From the NCBI GenBank assembly GCA_002479245.1, contig DLMG01000352.1, positions 1 through 21,251 on the forward strand: a stretch of DNA of 21,251 nucleotides, written 5' to 3'. Below the pieces are notes generated by a model. It was given only the letters and a program-made list of their open reading frames with translations, did no database searches and was not told where the DNA came from. Position numbers and translations under genes: made by a program. Source of the DNA: Verrucomicrobia subdivision 3 bacterium UBA7542 (GTDB lineage: Bacteria; Verrucomicrobiota; Verrucomicrobiia; Limisphaerales; UBA11358). This document shows positions 1 through 9,657 of the stretch, one piece after another; position 1 is the first letter of the stretch, and each line of letters starts with the position of its first letter.

Positions 1-1010
1 GCCTTGACGTCATCAACCGACCAAGGATGGCCGTCAGGATAAACAACTCCGTGGAAGGGTTTCGGAGTTTCATCTTTGCGCGGATGTTCGCGGTTTTCAT
101 CCCAGGTGAACCGGCAGTTGTCCCGCCCGATGCCAAACTCCCAGAGAATAAACCCGGTCTTGTCTTTGAAATGTTCGACAATGCCGGGAACCGTTTGTTC
201 GCGGCGGTTCATGCATTCGGTGTTCAATGAATCCGGCGTGCCGGTATAATCATAACCGCCATACTCGTGCCAGGATTTGAAATCAGAATACGGTTCGCCG
301 GCGAACCCGCGGCCGGTCGCCGTCACCGGAATCGTTGTGCCGGTCTCATGAATCCAATCATAGGCATCCTTCAACAATTGTTTGGTTTCCGGCGATTTAT
401 TGGGTTCGTTGTAGGTCTCCCAAAACGCAATCCGTTTGTCATCTTTGTGCGCGTTGACAATGTCCTGGATGTAGGCCTTGAGCCGGTCCCGGTTTTCCGC
501 GTAATGTTTTTGCACCTGTTCACCCGGACAAACGAGCCACCGGCTGTTATGCACGCCAACGATGGGCGCGGGATACTTGTAATCCGGCGCGAGCAGCGCC
601 GCCTCCGGCTGGTTCCAGCAATCATCGAAAAAGACAAATTCCGTTTTGATGCCATACTTGTCGGCCCGGGTCAGAAAATCCTCGATGTCCTTGAGCAAGG
701 CATCCTTCTTTTTCAGGTAAATGTAGTGATGCAGATAAACCCGGACGCAATTGAACCCATAAACGGACGCATAATGAAGTTCGCGATCATTGATGACCGG
801 GTCGTATTCGTCCCATTGCTGGGCTTCGTTCACATATTTTGTCGGAACAAAAACCGCGCCTTTCACCCAGCGCCAATCGGCCTTGTAGCTCAACGGAGCG
901 GGGAGGTCTGTGTTCGTCGCTGGCCCGGCTCCGACGCCGGCAATTGACAACGAGAACAGGACCAGGGCAATGACCGTGCGACCGATGGCCATCCGTGGTT
1001 GCGCGGACAT
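1..1010 (-). CDS. Secreted clan-A glycoside hydrolase (GH5-like), C-terminus cut by window edge
   Basis: The frame is open from an ATG at 1010 to the left edge, giving 336 codons without a stop. An AAGGA Shine-Dalgarno site lies 5 bases before the ATG and fixes the start. Residues 1-28 form a signal peptide (hydrophobic core VIALVLFSLSIAGVGA), so the enzyme is exported. The body reads as a TIM-barrel glycosidase: VYGFNCVRVYLHHY near 83-96, FWETYNEPN at 197-204 with Glu202 as the likely acid/base, and ILWEFGIG at 288-295 with Glu291 as the likely nucleophile. The spacing of the two glutamates fits retaining clan GH-A (GH5 and relatives). The substrate is unknown. It lies downstream of the M48 protease gene on the same strand, but a 188-bp gap with hairpins suggests separate transcription. 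The fold call is good; the exact GH family is not certain. Confidence 0.82.
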   Translation of the reverse strand, partial: MSAQPRMAIGRTVIALVLFSLSIAGVGAGPATNTDLPAPLSYKADWRWVKGAVFVPTKYVNEAQQWDEYDPVINDRELHYASVYGFNCVRVYLHHYIYLKKKDALLKDIEDFLTRADKYGIKTEFVFFDDCWNQPEAALLAPDYKYPAPIVGVHNSRWLVCPGEQVQKHYAENRDRLKAYIQDIVNAHKDDKRIAFWETYNEPNKSPETKQLLKDAYDWIHETGTTIPVTATGRGFAGEPYSDFKSWHEYGGYDYTGTPDSLNTECMNRREQTVPGIVEHFKDKTGFILWEFGIGRDNCRFTWDENREHPRKDETPKPFHGVVYPDGHPWSVDDVK

Positions 1011-1069
1011 AAAATTCCTTTGCGGAAGCGACATCGGTTGGCAGGAAGCATCAACGCTGAAATGGTCAG

Positions 1070-1087
1070 CCCCGAAAGCTTTCGGGG
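1070..1087. repeat. Perfect 18-bp palindrome
   Basis: The sequence CCCCGAAAGCTTTCGGGG is its own reverse complement. It lies in the 188-bp gap between the M48 protease stop (1199) and the glycoside hydrolase start (1010). A second inverted repeat follows at about 1107-1121 (GGAGT-loop-ACTCC, with CAAT/ATTG further out). As RNA these could end the M48 transcript, but there is no T-run, so a REP-like intergenic repeat is equally possible. No coding sequence is evident in this gap. Confidence 0.6.
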
Positions 1088-1198
1088 TAGCGCGGTTTTC
1101 CAATGATGGGAGTGCAAACTCCATTGCCGGGTGGATTGATAGCGGGCGAACCGTGGGTTGGCAACCGGAAATCGGTTTCGTGCCGGCAAGGTTTTGAT

Positions 1199-2311
1199 TC
1201 ATGATTTGCCATTCCAGGCCGGCAATTGGACAAACCCGCTTTTCCGTTCGCTCTTTTCCCAGAGCCGGTTCAGAGAAGCGATGCGTTCGCTGGTGGCGGG
1301 ATGGCTGCGGAACATTTCAGGGATGGTGGTGGCGGCTTCACCTTCCGTCTGAAGTCGGAAAAAATCGGCCAAGCCGCGCGGGTCAATGTTGGCCGCCATC
1401 AAGTAATGCCATCCGATGGTGTCCGCTTCGTGTTCCACGTCCCGCGAATAATACTGATTGACCAGCAACTGGGAGCCGGCGCTGATGGCGGACAATACTC
1501 CCTGCTGGTCACTGACAAACAGCCGCAGGATATAATAAGGTCCGCCGCCGGCGATGAGCTTTCGCAGGCCATGCCGTTGCGTGACATGGGCCATTTCGTG
1601 CGCGAGCACGCCGGCCAGTTCCTCCGGTTTCTGGACGCGGTCCAGCAGGCCGGTGAAGACAAAGATCCTCCCGCCCGGCAGGGCAAAGGCATTGACCACA
1701 GGCCGGTCAATCAGGGCGGCCTGAAATTGATAACGGCGCTCCGCCGGCGGCAGGGCGGCGGCAAGGCGCGCCACCAACTGGGCGACCACGCCAATGCGGG
1801 CATCATTGGTATCGATGATGAACAGCTTGGGGTGTTCGGCAATGACCTTGTCCGTCAGGTGTTCTTCCCACGCAACGGGGGCGTGATTGGCCAGGGAATT
1901 GGCGGCGGCCTTTACCAGCAACCACCCGATGAAAAAAAAACCGACAAAACCAGCCAAAAATATCAGCGCGTATTTGAGACTGCGATTTCCTTCGCGCCGT
2001 TCGCGCAATTCGCGCGCCTGGGCGCGGAGGTGCGCCTGTCGGAGGAGAAAAACATCGTTCAAAATCCGCCCGTCCGCGGATTCGATCCACCAACCGGTTC
2101 CGGCATCGTGAAAAACCAGGTTGCCGGCGGAATTCTGGTCGAGGATCAGGCGGGACAAAGGCAGTTCCAAGGTGCCGGACGCGTGTTCAAATTGAAGGTC
2201 GCCAAAGGTGAACCGGAAGCGGCCGGGAAGCGCCTGCTCTTCTTCACCTTCCAGGAAAGCGAATCCATCGTAGATGACCAGCAGTGCGCTCACAGAACGC
2301 CCGTGTAACAA
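1199..2311 (-). CDS. M48-family zinc metalloprotease with N-terminal domain and one membrane anchor
   Basis: This is a membrane-bound zinc endopeptidase of the Ste24/HtpX/Oma1/BepA clan, probably acting on misfolded envelope proteins. The zinc motif HEMAH is at 238-242 and the third ligand is probably Glu293 in EHEAD (293-297). The segment NAFALPGGRIFVFTGLL (207-223) before HExxH is typical of the family. A single strong membrane helix lies at 114-134. Residues 1-105 form a separate beta-rich N-terminal domain of the kind seen before M48 domains (DUF7092-like, from memory). The C-terminal SHPATSERI (336-344) is also a family signature. The 370-aa frame begins with TTG at 2311 and no convincing ribosome site; a GTG six codons later is an alternative. 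Protease call firm; start uncertain. Confidence 0.88.
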   Translation of the reverse strand: MLHGRSVSALLVIYDGFAFLEGEEEQALPGRFRFTFGDLQFEHASGTLELPLSRLILDQNSAGNLVFHDAGTGWWIESADGRILNDVFLLRQAHLRAQARELRERREGNRSLKYALIFLAGFVGFFFIGWLLVKAAANSLANHAPVAWEEHLTDKVIAEHPKLFIIDTNDARIGVVAQLVARLAAALPPAERRYQFQAALIDRPVVNAFALPGGRIFVFTGLLDRVQKPEELAGVLAHEMAHVTQRHGLRKLIAGGGPYYILRLFVSDQQGVLSAISAGSQLLVNQYYSRDVEHEADTIGWHYLMAANIDPRGLADFFRLQTEGEAATTIPEMFRSHPATSERIASLNRLWEKSERKSGFVQLPAWNGKS

Positions 2312-2416
2312 AGGTGCCGGGGATTGTCAAAATGAATTGACCGCAACGGTTTGGTTCTTTAGCCTTGTTTTGAAAGTCGAAGGTCAACCATCAGATAAAT
2401 TCAATCCACTGGATTT

Positions 2417-3691
2417 ATGGTGCGGCTGCGCATGGAAGGAAGTCCGCACGGTTTGCAGGAGATCCTGCTCAAACCGGGATTGAACCGGCTGGGACGGGTC
2501 GCGGACAACGATTTTCAAATCAGCGACGATTCCGTTTCCAGCCATCATTGCCAGATTGAACTAAAGGACGGCGTCATCACCGTGCAGGATCTGAACTCCA
2601 CCAACGGGACCTTTCTCGACGGACAACCCATTCAACAGGCGGTGCTTCATCCCGGACAGGTCTTGTGTCTGGGAACGGTGCCCATGGTCTGTCAGGACGA
2701 CCCCGTCACGGAACCGGCAGACATTCCTGCCGGACCGTCTTCGGGCGCGGGTGCGGGCGTGACCCCATCGGCGGCAAATCCCGCCGGCATTCCGGTTGCC
2801 GTCAACACCGGCGTGTGCGCCCAGCATCCCCAGGCTGCCGCCAAGTGGTGTTGTGTCAAATGCGGCGGCGCGTTCTGCACGGCTTGTGTGAAAACCACCC
2901 GGGTGGGCGGACAGTTTTTTCGCGCGTGCCCCAGGTGCGGCGGCAGTTGTATGAGCGTTGCCGAATACACGCGCCTTATGACCCCGGCCCCCACCAACTT
3001 CTTTGCCCTTTGGCGGGAGGCATTTTCCTATCCCCTCAAGAAGGATGGCGCAATTCTGCTGGTTTGCGGAACGATCGTTTTTAGCCTCCTCGATGGCGGG
3101 CGTTGGGTTTTGTCCTACTTCAAGTTTGCGGGATTTATGGGATTGGCTTACTGGCTTTGTCTCATCATGAGTGTCGGCTATCTGTTTGCGTTCATGCAAA
3201 ACATTGTCCAGGCCTCTTCCCAAGGCGAGGAGAAAATGCCCGATTGGCCGGAGATATCAGGCTTTTGGGACGATCTGGCGATTCCCTTTTTTCGGTTTGG
3301 CGTCATCTGGTTCCTCTGTCTGGGTCCCGGCATCGCGGTCATGCTGTTGGTCTCGCCGCTGGCCGGTGTGCCGCTGCTGTTTCTGGGGCTTTTCTGCCTG
3401 CCGATGGCCATTTTGACCGTGTGCCTCGCCGACGGCATTGCCGGCCTGAATCCGATCATCATTTTTTCCGGCATCGGAAAGGTTCCGCTGCCCTATCTGA
3501 CCACCTGTGGGATTTTTTTGATGGTCATTGCGATCATGCATGGCAGCCGGATGCTGCTTGAATTGACCGGGATCCCCATGTTGCCAACAGTTATCAGCGC
3601 GTTTATCAGCCTCTATGGGATTACCGTTGAAATGCGGTTGCTGGGACTGCTCTACTTCACCAACAAGTCAAAGCTGGCATGGTTTGAGTGA
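2417..3691 (+). CDS. FHA-domain, cysteine-rich zinc-binding, multi-pass membrane protein
   Basis: Three parts are visible. Residues 3-90 are a forkhead-associated domain that should bind phosphothreonine peptides: LGR (25-27), SSHH (41-44) and STNGT (61-65) are the phosphate-contact motifs. After an Ala/Pro/Gly linker (95-130), residues 134-178 carry C-x2-H, C-x2-C, C-x2-C and C-x2-C pairs (Cys134/His137, Cys146/149, Cys154/157, Cys171/174), as in a B-box-like zinc finger. Residues 212-415 hold about five or six hydrophobic helices with MPDWPEISGFWDD (274-286) between them, reminiscent of DUF4013-type membrane domains. The protein probably couples Ser/Thr-kinase signalling to the membrane, but no kinase is in the window. 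The ATG at 2417 gives a natural FHA start; the next ATG (2432) would remove the first beta-strand. It is divergent from the M48 gene and convergent with the next gene. Confidence 0.82.
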   Translation: MVRLRMEGSPHGLQEILLKPGLNRLGRVADNDFQISDDSVSSHHCQIELKDGVITVQDLNSTNGTFLDGQPIQQAVLHPGQVLCLGTVPMVCQDDPVTEPADIPAGPSSGAGAGVTPSAANPAGIPVAVNTGVCAQHPQAAAKWCCVKCGGAFCTACVKTTRVGGQFFRACPRCGGSCMSVAEYTRLMTPAPTNFFALWREAFSYPLKKDGAILLVCGTIVFSLLDGGRWVLSYFKFAGFMGLAYWLCLIMSVGYLFAFMQNIVQASSQGEEKMPDWPEISGFWDDLAIPFFRFGVIWFLCLGPGIAVMLLVSPLAGVPLLFLGLFCLPMAILTVCLADGIAGLNPIIIFSGIGKVPLPYLTTCGIFLMVIAIMHGSRMLLELTGIPMLPTVISAFISLYGITVEMRLLGLLYFTNKSKLAWFE

Positions 3692-3716
3692 AGAGAGGCA
3701 CGCTACCATATTTAAC

Positions 3717-3743
3717 CCGGCGATTTGGCAATCGCAAAGCCGG
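3717..3743. terminator. Hairpin between convergent genes
   Basis: CCGGC (3717-3721) pairs with GCCGG (3739-3743), and inside it GATT pairs with AATC around a TGGC loop, with a 5-base bulge. It fills the 53-bp gap between the FHA protein stop and the TAA (3747-3745) of the opposing membrane protein. Short T runs lie on both sides (TTT after it, AAAT-type bases before it), so it may stop transcription from either direction. It is weak by base-pair count. Confidence 0.4.
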
Positions 3744-3744
3744 T

Positions 3745-4749
3745 TTACATCGCTGGCGGTGCGACCGGCATCGGCGGCAATCCTGGCGATGCCGGGGGCG
3801 GGGGCGGGAACACGTCATATTCCGGGCCGAACTGCGCCAGGAAATAAAGCGGATACGCCCGTTTGAATACCAGCACCGGCAGCAGCAGCACCGTGCCCAA
3901 GTATGGCAGCAGCATCAAACAACCGGCGCAGCAGCAGGTCACGAGCACCACCATCACAATCAATATGCCAATCGCCATGCCGAGGACGATTTGGAACAGG
4001 ATATACAGCACGAACAGCCAGAAGTGGGCGGTTAGCAGGCCGTAAAATTCCCTCCACGCCGCCAGGCATTTGGACCGGCGCAACAGCATGATGGGCACGA
4101 CAAAGTCCACCGTGAATTTTTTGATGATGGCAAAGACGATCGCCACCAGGAAAAGCGCCAGTCCGAGTCCGATGGCCGTCATGATGCCGGCCACGTCCGG
4201 TTCACCGCGGTAAATCATTTTCAAAATCATGACGGCGATGATCCCCAGCAGCGGCAGCGTCAGGACCATCCCCGCCAGTCCCAGCACGAGGCGGAACCAG
4301 AACAGGCTGTTGGCCTCGGGCGCAAATTTGTTCCACGGTTCGGTGACTTCCGCCCGGTTCAGCGCCACGCAGTGGAGGAACATGAATTTGCCCCGGCTGT
4401 TAAGCCATAAAAAGAGCAATCCCAGTCCCAAAACAACGACGATCAGGAAGGCGGCCAGCGGGATGATCCAGTCCAGATTGTTCAACAGATAGTCCCGGGC
4501 CTGGTCGAGGGCGTGGCGAAAATCAGCCCCGTTCCGGTGCGAATGGTTGCCGAAGTTGTAGTTGCCGCCGCCGGAACCGGAACCGGCCTCGCCGAGATAA
4601 GCCAGCCACGCGCAAAAGCCGATGATGAACCATTTGCCGAGGTCGAACGGCTGGAACAACATCCGCTTCACGTGTTCCAGCGCCGGGCTGACCGGCTCGA
4701 CCACGTTGATTTCCCGGGGCGTTGCTGTCATAGGTTGAATCGGGTTCAC
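3745..4749 (-). CDS. Multi-pass membrane protein of unknown function (DUF7544-like)
   Basis: The 334-residue frame has about six hydrophobic segments: roughly 38-53, 94-117, 149-177, 186-210, 240-273 and 276-297. The N-terminal signature FQPFDLGKWFIIGFCAWLA (32-50) followed by a Gly/Ser/Asn-rich loop (54-75) is one I recall from uncharacterised membrane proteins of bacteria and archaea. A Cys cluster TCCCAGC (271-277) sits in the fifth-sixth helix region, and the C-terminus is a Pro-rich tail (314-334). No catalytic motif or transporter signature is visible. The frame opens with GTG at 4749; an ATG at 4731 is an equally possible start, neither having a clear ribosome site. Its convergent partner is also a membrane protein, but a shared role is not shown. 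Confidence 0.78.
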   Translation of the reverse strand: MNPIQPMTATPREINVVEPVSPALEHVKRMLFQPFDLGKWFIIGFCAWLAYLGEAGSGSGGGNYNFGNHSHRNGADFRHALDQARDYLLNNLDWIIPLAAFLIVVVLGLGLLFLWLNSRGKFMFLHCVALNRAEVTEPWNKFAPEANSLFWFRLVLGLAGMVLTLPLLGIIAVMILKMIYRGEPDVAGIMTAIGLGLALFLVAIVFAIIKKFTVDFVVPIMLLRRSKCLAAWREFYGLLTAHFWLFVLYILFQIVLGMAIGILIVMVVLVTCCCAGCLMLLPYLGTVLLLPVLVFKRAYPLYFLAQFGPEYDVFPPPPPASPGLPPMPVAPPAM

Positions 4750-5047
4750 TGGTATTGAACTTTATTCCGCGCCCGGCGGGCGGGGAAGTATATTTTGGAA
4801 CGGAATTTGTAACGCGGCGCGCGGCTTGTCCCAAGCCGCAGCACGTCCGGAAGCAACCTCCAGTCTGGGAAATATTTACGAATCGTTTTGCGCGGAGATG
4901 GCACCTGCGAGTTGAGACAACTCGCACTCCGGCGTGCAATTCATTGTCGCCGAAGGGCATTTTTTGCTTGGCAGCCCGAAACAGAGTTGGGTAGGGTAAT
5001 ACTACTATCAGAAAAAGAAACTTTGTGAAATTGAATCGAATGAACTC
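4750..5047. other. Gene-free divergent region with two perfect hairpins
   Basis: This 298-bp region separates the divergent starts of the membrane protein and the propeller-repeat protein, so it should hold both promoters; no clear -35/-10 pair stands out. Two perfect inverted repeats are present. GCGGCTTG/CAAGCCGC (4821-4839) has an 8-bp stem and 3-base loop. TGCGAGTTG/CAACTCGCA (4906-4926) has a 9-bp stem and AGA loop. Neither is followed by a T-run, so they look more like dispersed intergenic hairpins than terminators. I see no credible gene here. Confidence 0.55.
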
Positions 5048-7498
5048 ATGAATATCCAGGCGTTGTTTCCGTCAATCCCGGGATGCGGGATGATCTCAGC
5101 CATTTTGTGGCTTTCATCAATTTCCGGGTTTGGTGCCGTTTCCGGCGACGAGCATTGGGATAATCAGTTTGGGCCGCCGGGCGTGAACAGCCTGGCGGAG
5201 GGCATCGCCGCCATCAGCAACAAGGTTTATGTGACCGGCCTCTTCACGACGGCCGGCAACACCAAGGCGAATTACGTGGCCGGGTTTGACGGGACCAACT
5301 GGTTCCAGTTGAACAGCGGTTTGATGGGAAGCAGCCCCGCGGGCGTTTGCGCGGTGGCGGACGGCAATTATCTCTACGTCGGCGGCATCTTCACGAATGC
5401 CGATGATCCGACAGCGAATAACACGGCGCGCTGGGACGGCACGAATTGGGCCGGCATTGGGATTTTAGGGGCGACGGAGACCGTCAAACGCCACGGCAGC
5501 AACCTCTATTTTGGCGGCGCCTTTTCCGGAACGGCCGGCATCAATTCCACGAACATCATCGGCTGGAACGGCACCAATTATTTTGCCCTGGGGCAGGGAC
5601 TGGGCGGCACCGGCTATTACCTCATCGGCTACGTGGATTGCCTTGAATTTCAGGGGAATAATATTTATGCCGGCGGAAATTTCTCCTACTCGGGAACGTC
5701 CAGTATGACGAACATCGCCTATTGGGACGGCAGCGTGTGGCACGCGATGGGCAATCCCTTCAACGGGACGGTGAGCGCGCTGCAATTTTACGGCGGTTAC
5801 CTTTACGCGGGCGGCAGCTTTACCAATACATCGTTGCATTTCACCAACATCGCGCGCTGGGACGGCAGCGCGTGGTCGGCGGTTCCGGGCGGCGGCGCCA
5901 ACCAGGGGGTTTATGATATGACCACCGATGGCACGAATCTCTATGTCGGCGGCATCTTCACGCAAATCGGCGGCATCCCCGGGACGAATATTGTATCGTT
6001 CAACGGCACGACCTGGAAGCAGCTTGGCGGCGGACTGCACTATTTCCAATACGGATTGGGGCAGGCCAACAAGCTGCTCTGGTACTCCAATCAATTGTTC
6101 GTCGCGGGCGGTTTCGACCGCGCGGGCGACATGGTCGGCGCGGCCTACGTCGCGCGCTGGGACGGCGCGAATTGGTGGAGCCTCGGCGGCGACACCAGCA
6201 AGGGCATGTCGCCTTCGATCAATTTTGTGCAAAGCCTCTGCAACATCCCCGCGTCCGGCTCGATTGCCGGCGGAATTTACGCCGGCGGACTGTTCAGCAC
6301 GGCGGGAAAAACCAACGCCAATTGCATCGCGCGCTTTGACGGCACCAATTGGAATCCCCTGGGTGGCGGAGTTTCCGGCTGGTTCGGCAGTTCCGCCCGC
6401 GTCTATGCCATCGCCACGGACGGAACGTATGTTTACGCGGGCGGGAACTTCACCAACGCGGGCGCCTACACCGGCGTTGGCGGCATTGCCGAATGGGATG
6501 GTAATAATTGGTATCCGCTCGACTCCGGGTTCGATTACATCGTCAACGCGCTGGCGGTGGATAACTACGGCTACCTCTGGGTCGGCGGTTCGTTCACAAA
6601 CATTGTCCTTGCTGCTCCCTACATTTATCCCTCCAAAGGCCTGGCTGTGCGGGGTTATAACACCTGGTATAGTAGCGGAGGTGTTGACGGCACCAATGCC
6701 ATCGTCAGCGCCATTGCTTATGATGGCGGCAACAGAGTTTATTTCGGCGGACAGTTTTATTCTGTCGGCGGCGTTTCCGCCACCAACGTCGCTTATTACG
6801 ATTACGGCGACGGTTTGTGGCACGCGCTCGGTTCCGGGATTGCCCTCGGCAAAGTCAATGCGCTCGCCTATGCCAACGGGCAGCTTTACGCCGGCGGAAC
6901 TTTCACCAACGCCGGCGGTATCACGGCCAATCGCATCGCCAAATGGAATGGGACAAGCTGGTCTGCACTCGGGACCGGCCTCATCGGCACAAGCAGCGCC
7001 GCCACGGTCAACGGCATTGCCGTCTCCGGCAACAACGTCTACGTGACCGGCAATTTCACGAACGCCGGCGGCATTCTGGCCACCAACGTCGCCGTATGGA
7101 ACGGCTCAAGCTGGTCGGCAATGGGCAGCTGCCTGGCCAGCACCGCTACCGCTTTGGCCATCGGCGATTGCATCGCTGCTGCCGGCGACGACGTTTATGT
7201 CGGCGGCCGGTTCAACCTTGCCGGCGATAAACCCGCGCAATTCATCGCGCACTGGAACAGCCAGTCGAATTATTATCCGGCGGCGAGCCTGAAGCTGACG
7301 CGAAGCGCATGGTTGACCAACCAGCTGTTCCGGTTCCGCGTCACCGGCACCAGCGGGCAAAGCTACATCATCCAAGGCTCGACCAATTTGAACGCGTGGA
7401 CGCCGCTGCAAACCAACAGCGTGATGTTTTACGATTTCATTGACCCAGACAGCGCTACCTGCACCCACCGGTTTTATCGCGCGTTGCTGGGGCCGTGA
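5048..7498 (+). CDS. Secreted 14-repeat beta-propeller-like protein with Verrucomicrobiota-type C-terminal module
   Basis: The 816-aa protein has a hydrophobic N-terminus (15-31) that looks like a signal peptide. It then carries about 14 units of roughly 50 residues with the pattern (V/L)Y-(V/A)GG-x-FTNAGG-x-x-x-TN-(I/V)A-x-WDG-x-x-W-x-x-LG-x-G(L). The pattern resembles Rax2/kelch-type propeller blades. Fourteen units could make two seven-bladed propellers, which is an inference. After residue 750 there is a C-terminal module with SYIIQGSTNLNAWTPLQTN and a final HRFYRALLGP, matching the end of the 16462-18753 protein. No catalytic residues are recognised, so a surface binding or adhesion role is more likely than an enzyme. 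The ATG at 5048 has no clear ribosome site; an in-frame ATG at 5090 directly before the hydrophobic stretch is an alternative start. It is monocistronic, with enolase following from its own promoter. Confidence 0.82.
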   Translation: MNIQALFPSIPGCGMISAILWLSSISGFGAVSGDEHWDNQFGPPGVNSLAEGIAAISNKVYVTGLFTTAGNTKANYVAGFDGTNWFQLNSGLMGSSPAGVCAVADGNYLYVGGIFTNADDPTANNTARWDGTNWAGIGILGATETVKRHGSNLYFGGAFSGTAGINSTNIIGWNGTNYFALGQGLGGTGYYLIGYVDCLEFQGNNIYAGGNFSYSGTSSMTNIAYWDGSVWHAMGNPFNGTVSALQFYGGYLYAGGSFTNTSLHFTNIARWDGSAWSAVPGGGANQGVYDMTTDGTNLYVGGIFTQIGGIPGTNIVSFNGTTWKQLGGGLHYFQYGLGQANKLLWYSNQLFVAGGFDRAGDMVGAAYVARWDGANWWSLGGDTSKGMSPSINFVQSLCNIPASGSIAGGIYAGGLFSTAGKTNANCIARFDGTNWNPLGGGVSGWFGSSARVYAIATDGTYVYAGGNFTNAGAYTGVGGIAEWDGNNWYPLDSGFDYIVNALAVDNYGYLWVGGSFTNIVLAAPYIYPSKGLAVRGYNTWYSSGGVDGTNAIVSAIAYDGGNRVYFGGQFYSVGGVSATNVAYYDYGDGLWHALGSGIALGKVNALAYANGQLYAGGTFTNAGGITANRIAKWNGTSWSALGTGLIGTSSAATVNGIAVSGNNVYVTGNFTNAGGILATNVAVWNGSSWSAMGSCLASTATALAIGDCIAAAGDDVYVGGRFNLAGDKPAQFIAHWNSQSNYYPAASLKLTRSAWLTNQLFRFRVTGTSGQSYIIQGSTNLNAWTPLQTNSVMFYDFIDPDSATCTHRFYRALLGP

Positions 7499-7565
7499 GG
7501 GCTTTAAGCCTTGCCTCTTCCTTCCGGCGCCGGTGAAAACTACGCGACAGAGCCGCATCGCTTTC

Positions 7566-7593
7566 TTGACTCACCGCGCGCAACTTTTATGAT
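7566..7593 (+). promoter_or_regulatory. Sigma-70-type promoter for enolase
   Basis: TTGACT (7566-7571) is separated by 16 bases from TATGAT (7588-7593). This is a near-consensus -35/-10 pair, 42 bases before the enolase ATG. It lies in the 137-bp gap after the propeller protein and explains independent expression of enolase. Seen in sequence only. Confidence 0.55.
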
Positions 7594-7632
7594 ATCCGCT
7601 TCGGATTTTGAAGTTGGAAAATTTAAAAATAA

Positions 7633-8925
<1,293 letters not shown>

Positions 8926-8962
8926 GCTTGTGTTCGCCCGTGGCGAGAGTTAGATTCCGACC

Positions 8963-9542
<580 letters not shown>

Positions 9543-9552
9543 TGATCCACTT

Positions 9553-9586
9553 ACAAAACTTTGTCCCACGTGGGACAAAGTTTTGT
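9553..9586. repeat. Perfect 34-bp palindrome
   Basis: Two 17-base arms meet at the centre of CACGTG with no spacer and no mismatch: ACAAAACTTTGTCCCAC is followed by its exact reverse complement. It lies 35 bases after the enolase fragment. The outer arms end in ACAAAA / TTTTGT, so as RNA it would give a long hairpin ending in T-rich sequence and could stop transcription in either direction. A perfect spacer-free palindrome could also be a protein-binding site or a cruciform-forming element. Confidence 0.8.
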
Positions 9587-9621
9587 CATGCAATTAATAT
9601 CTGTCAGCCTTTCAGGCTTTC

Positions 9622-9649
9622 AATTTGTGTGAATTCGTGAAATTCGTGT
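9622..9649. repeat. Three short tandem AATTCGTG-type units
   Basis: Units AATTTGTGTG, AATTCGTGA and AATTCGTGT lie head to tail. Just upstream, AGCCT/AGGCT forms a small hairpin (about 9605-9618). This is part of the gene-free stretch 9401-9798. Copy number is low and function is unknown. Confidence 0.5.
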
Positions 9650-9657
9650 CAACCTTG

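Noticed and set aside
267..947. 226-codon plus-strand frame at the left end
   Set aside because: It is antisense to the glycoside hydrolase, which has a ribosome site, a signal peptide and both catalytic glutamates.
1226..2308. 360-codon plus-strand frame opposite the M48 protease
   Set aside because: The minus frame contains HExxH, the third zinc ligand and a membrane helix; the plus frame has none of these features.
5465..6823. 452-codon open frame on the minus strand opposite the propeller protein
   Set aside because: It mirrors the repeat-rich, GC-biased plus-strand gene, shows no recognisable domain, and the plus frame has clear repeats and a signal peptide.
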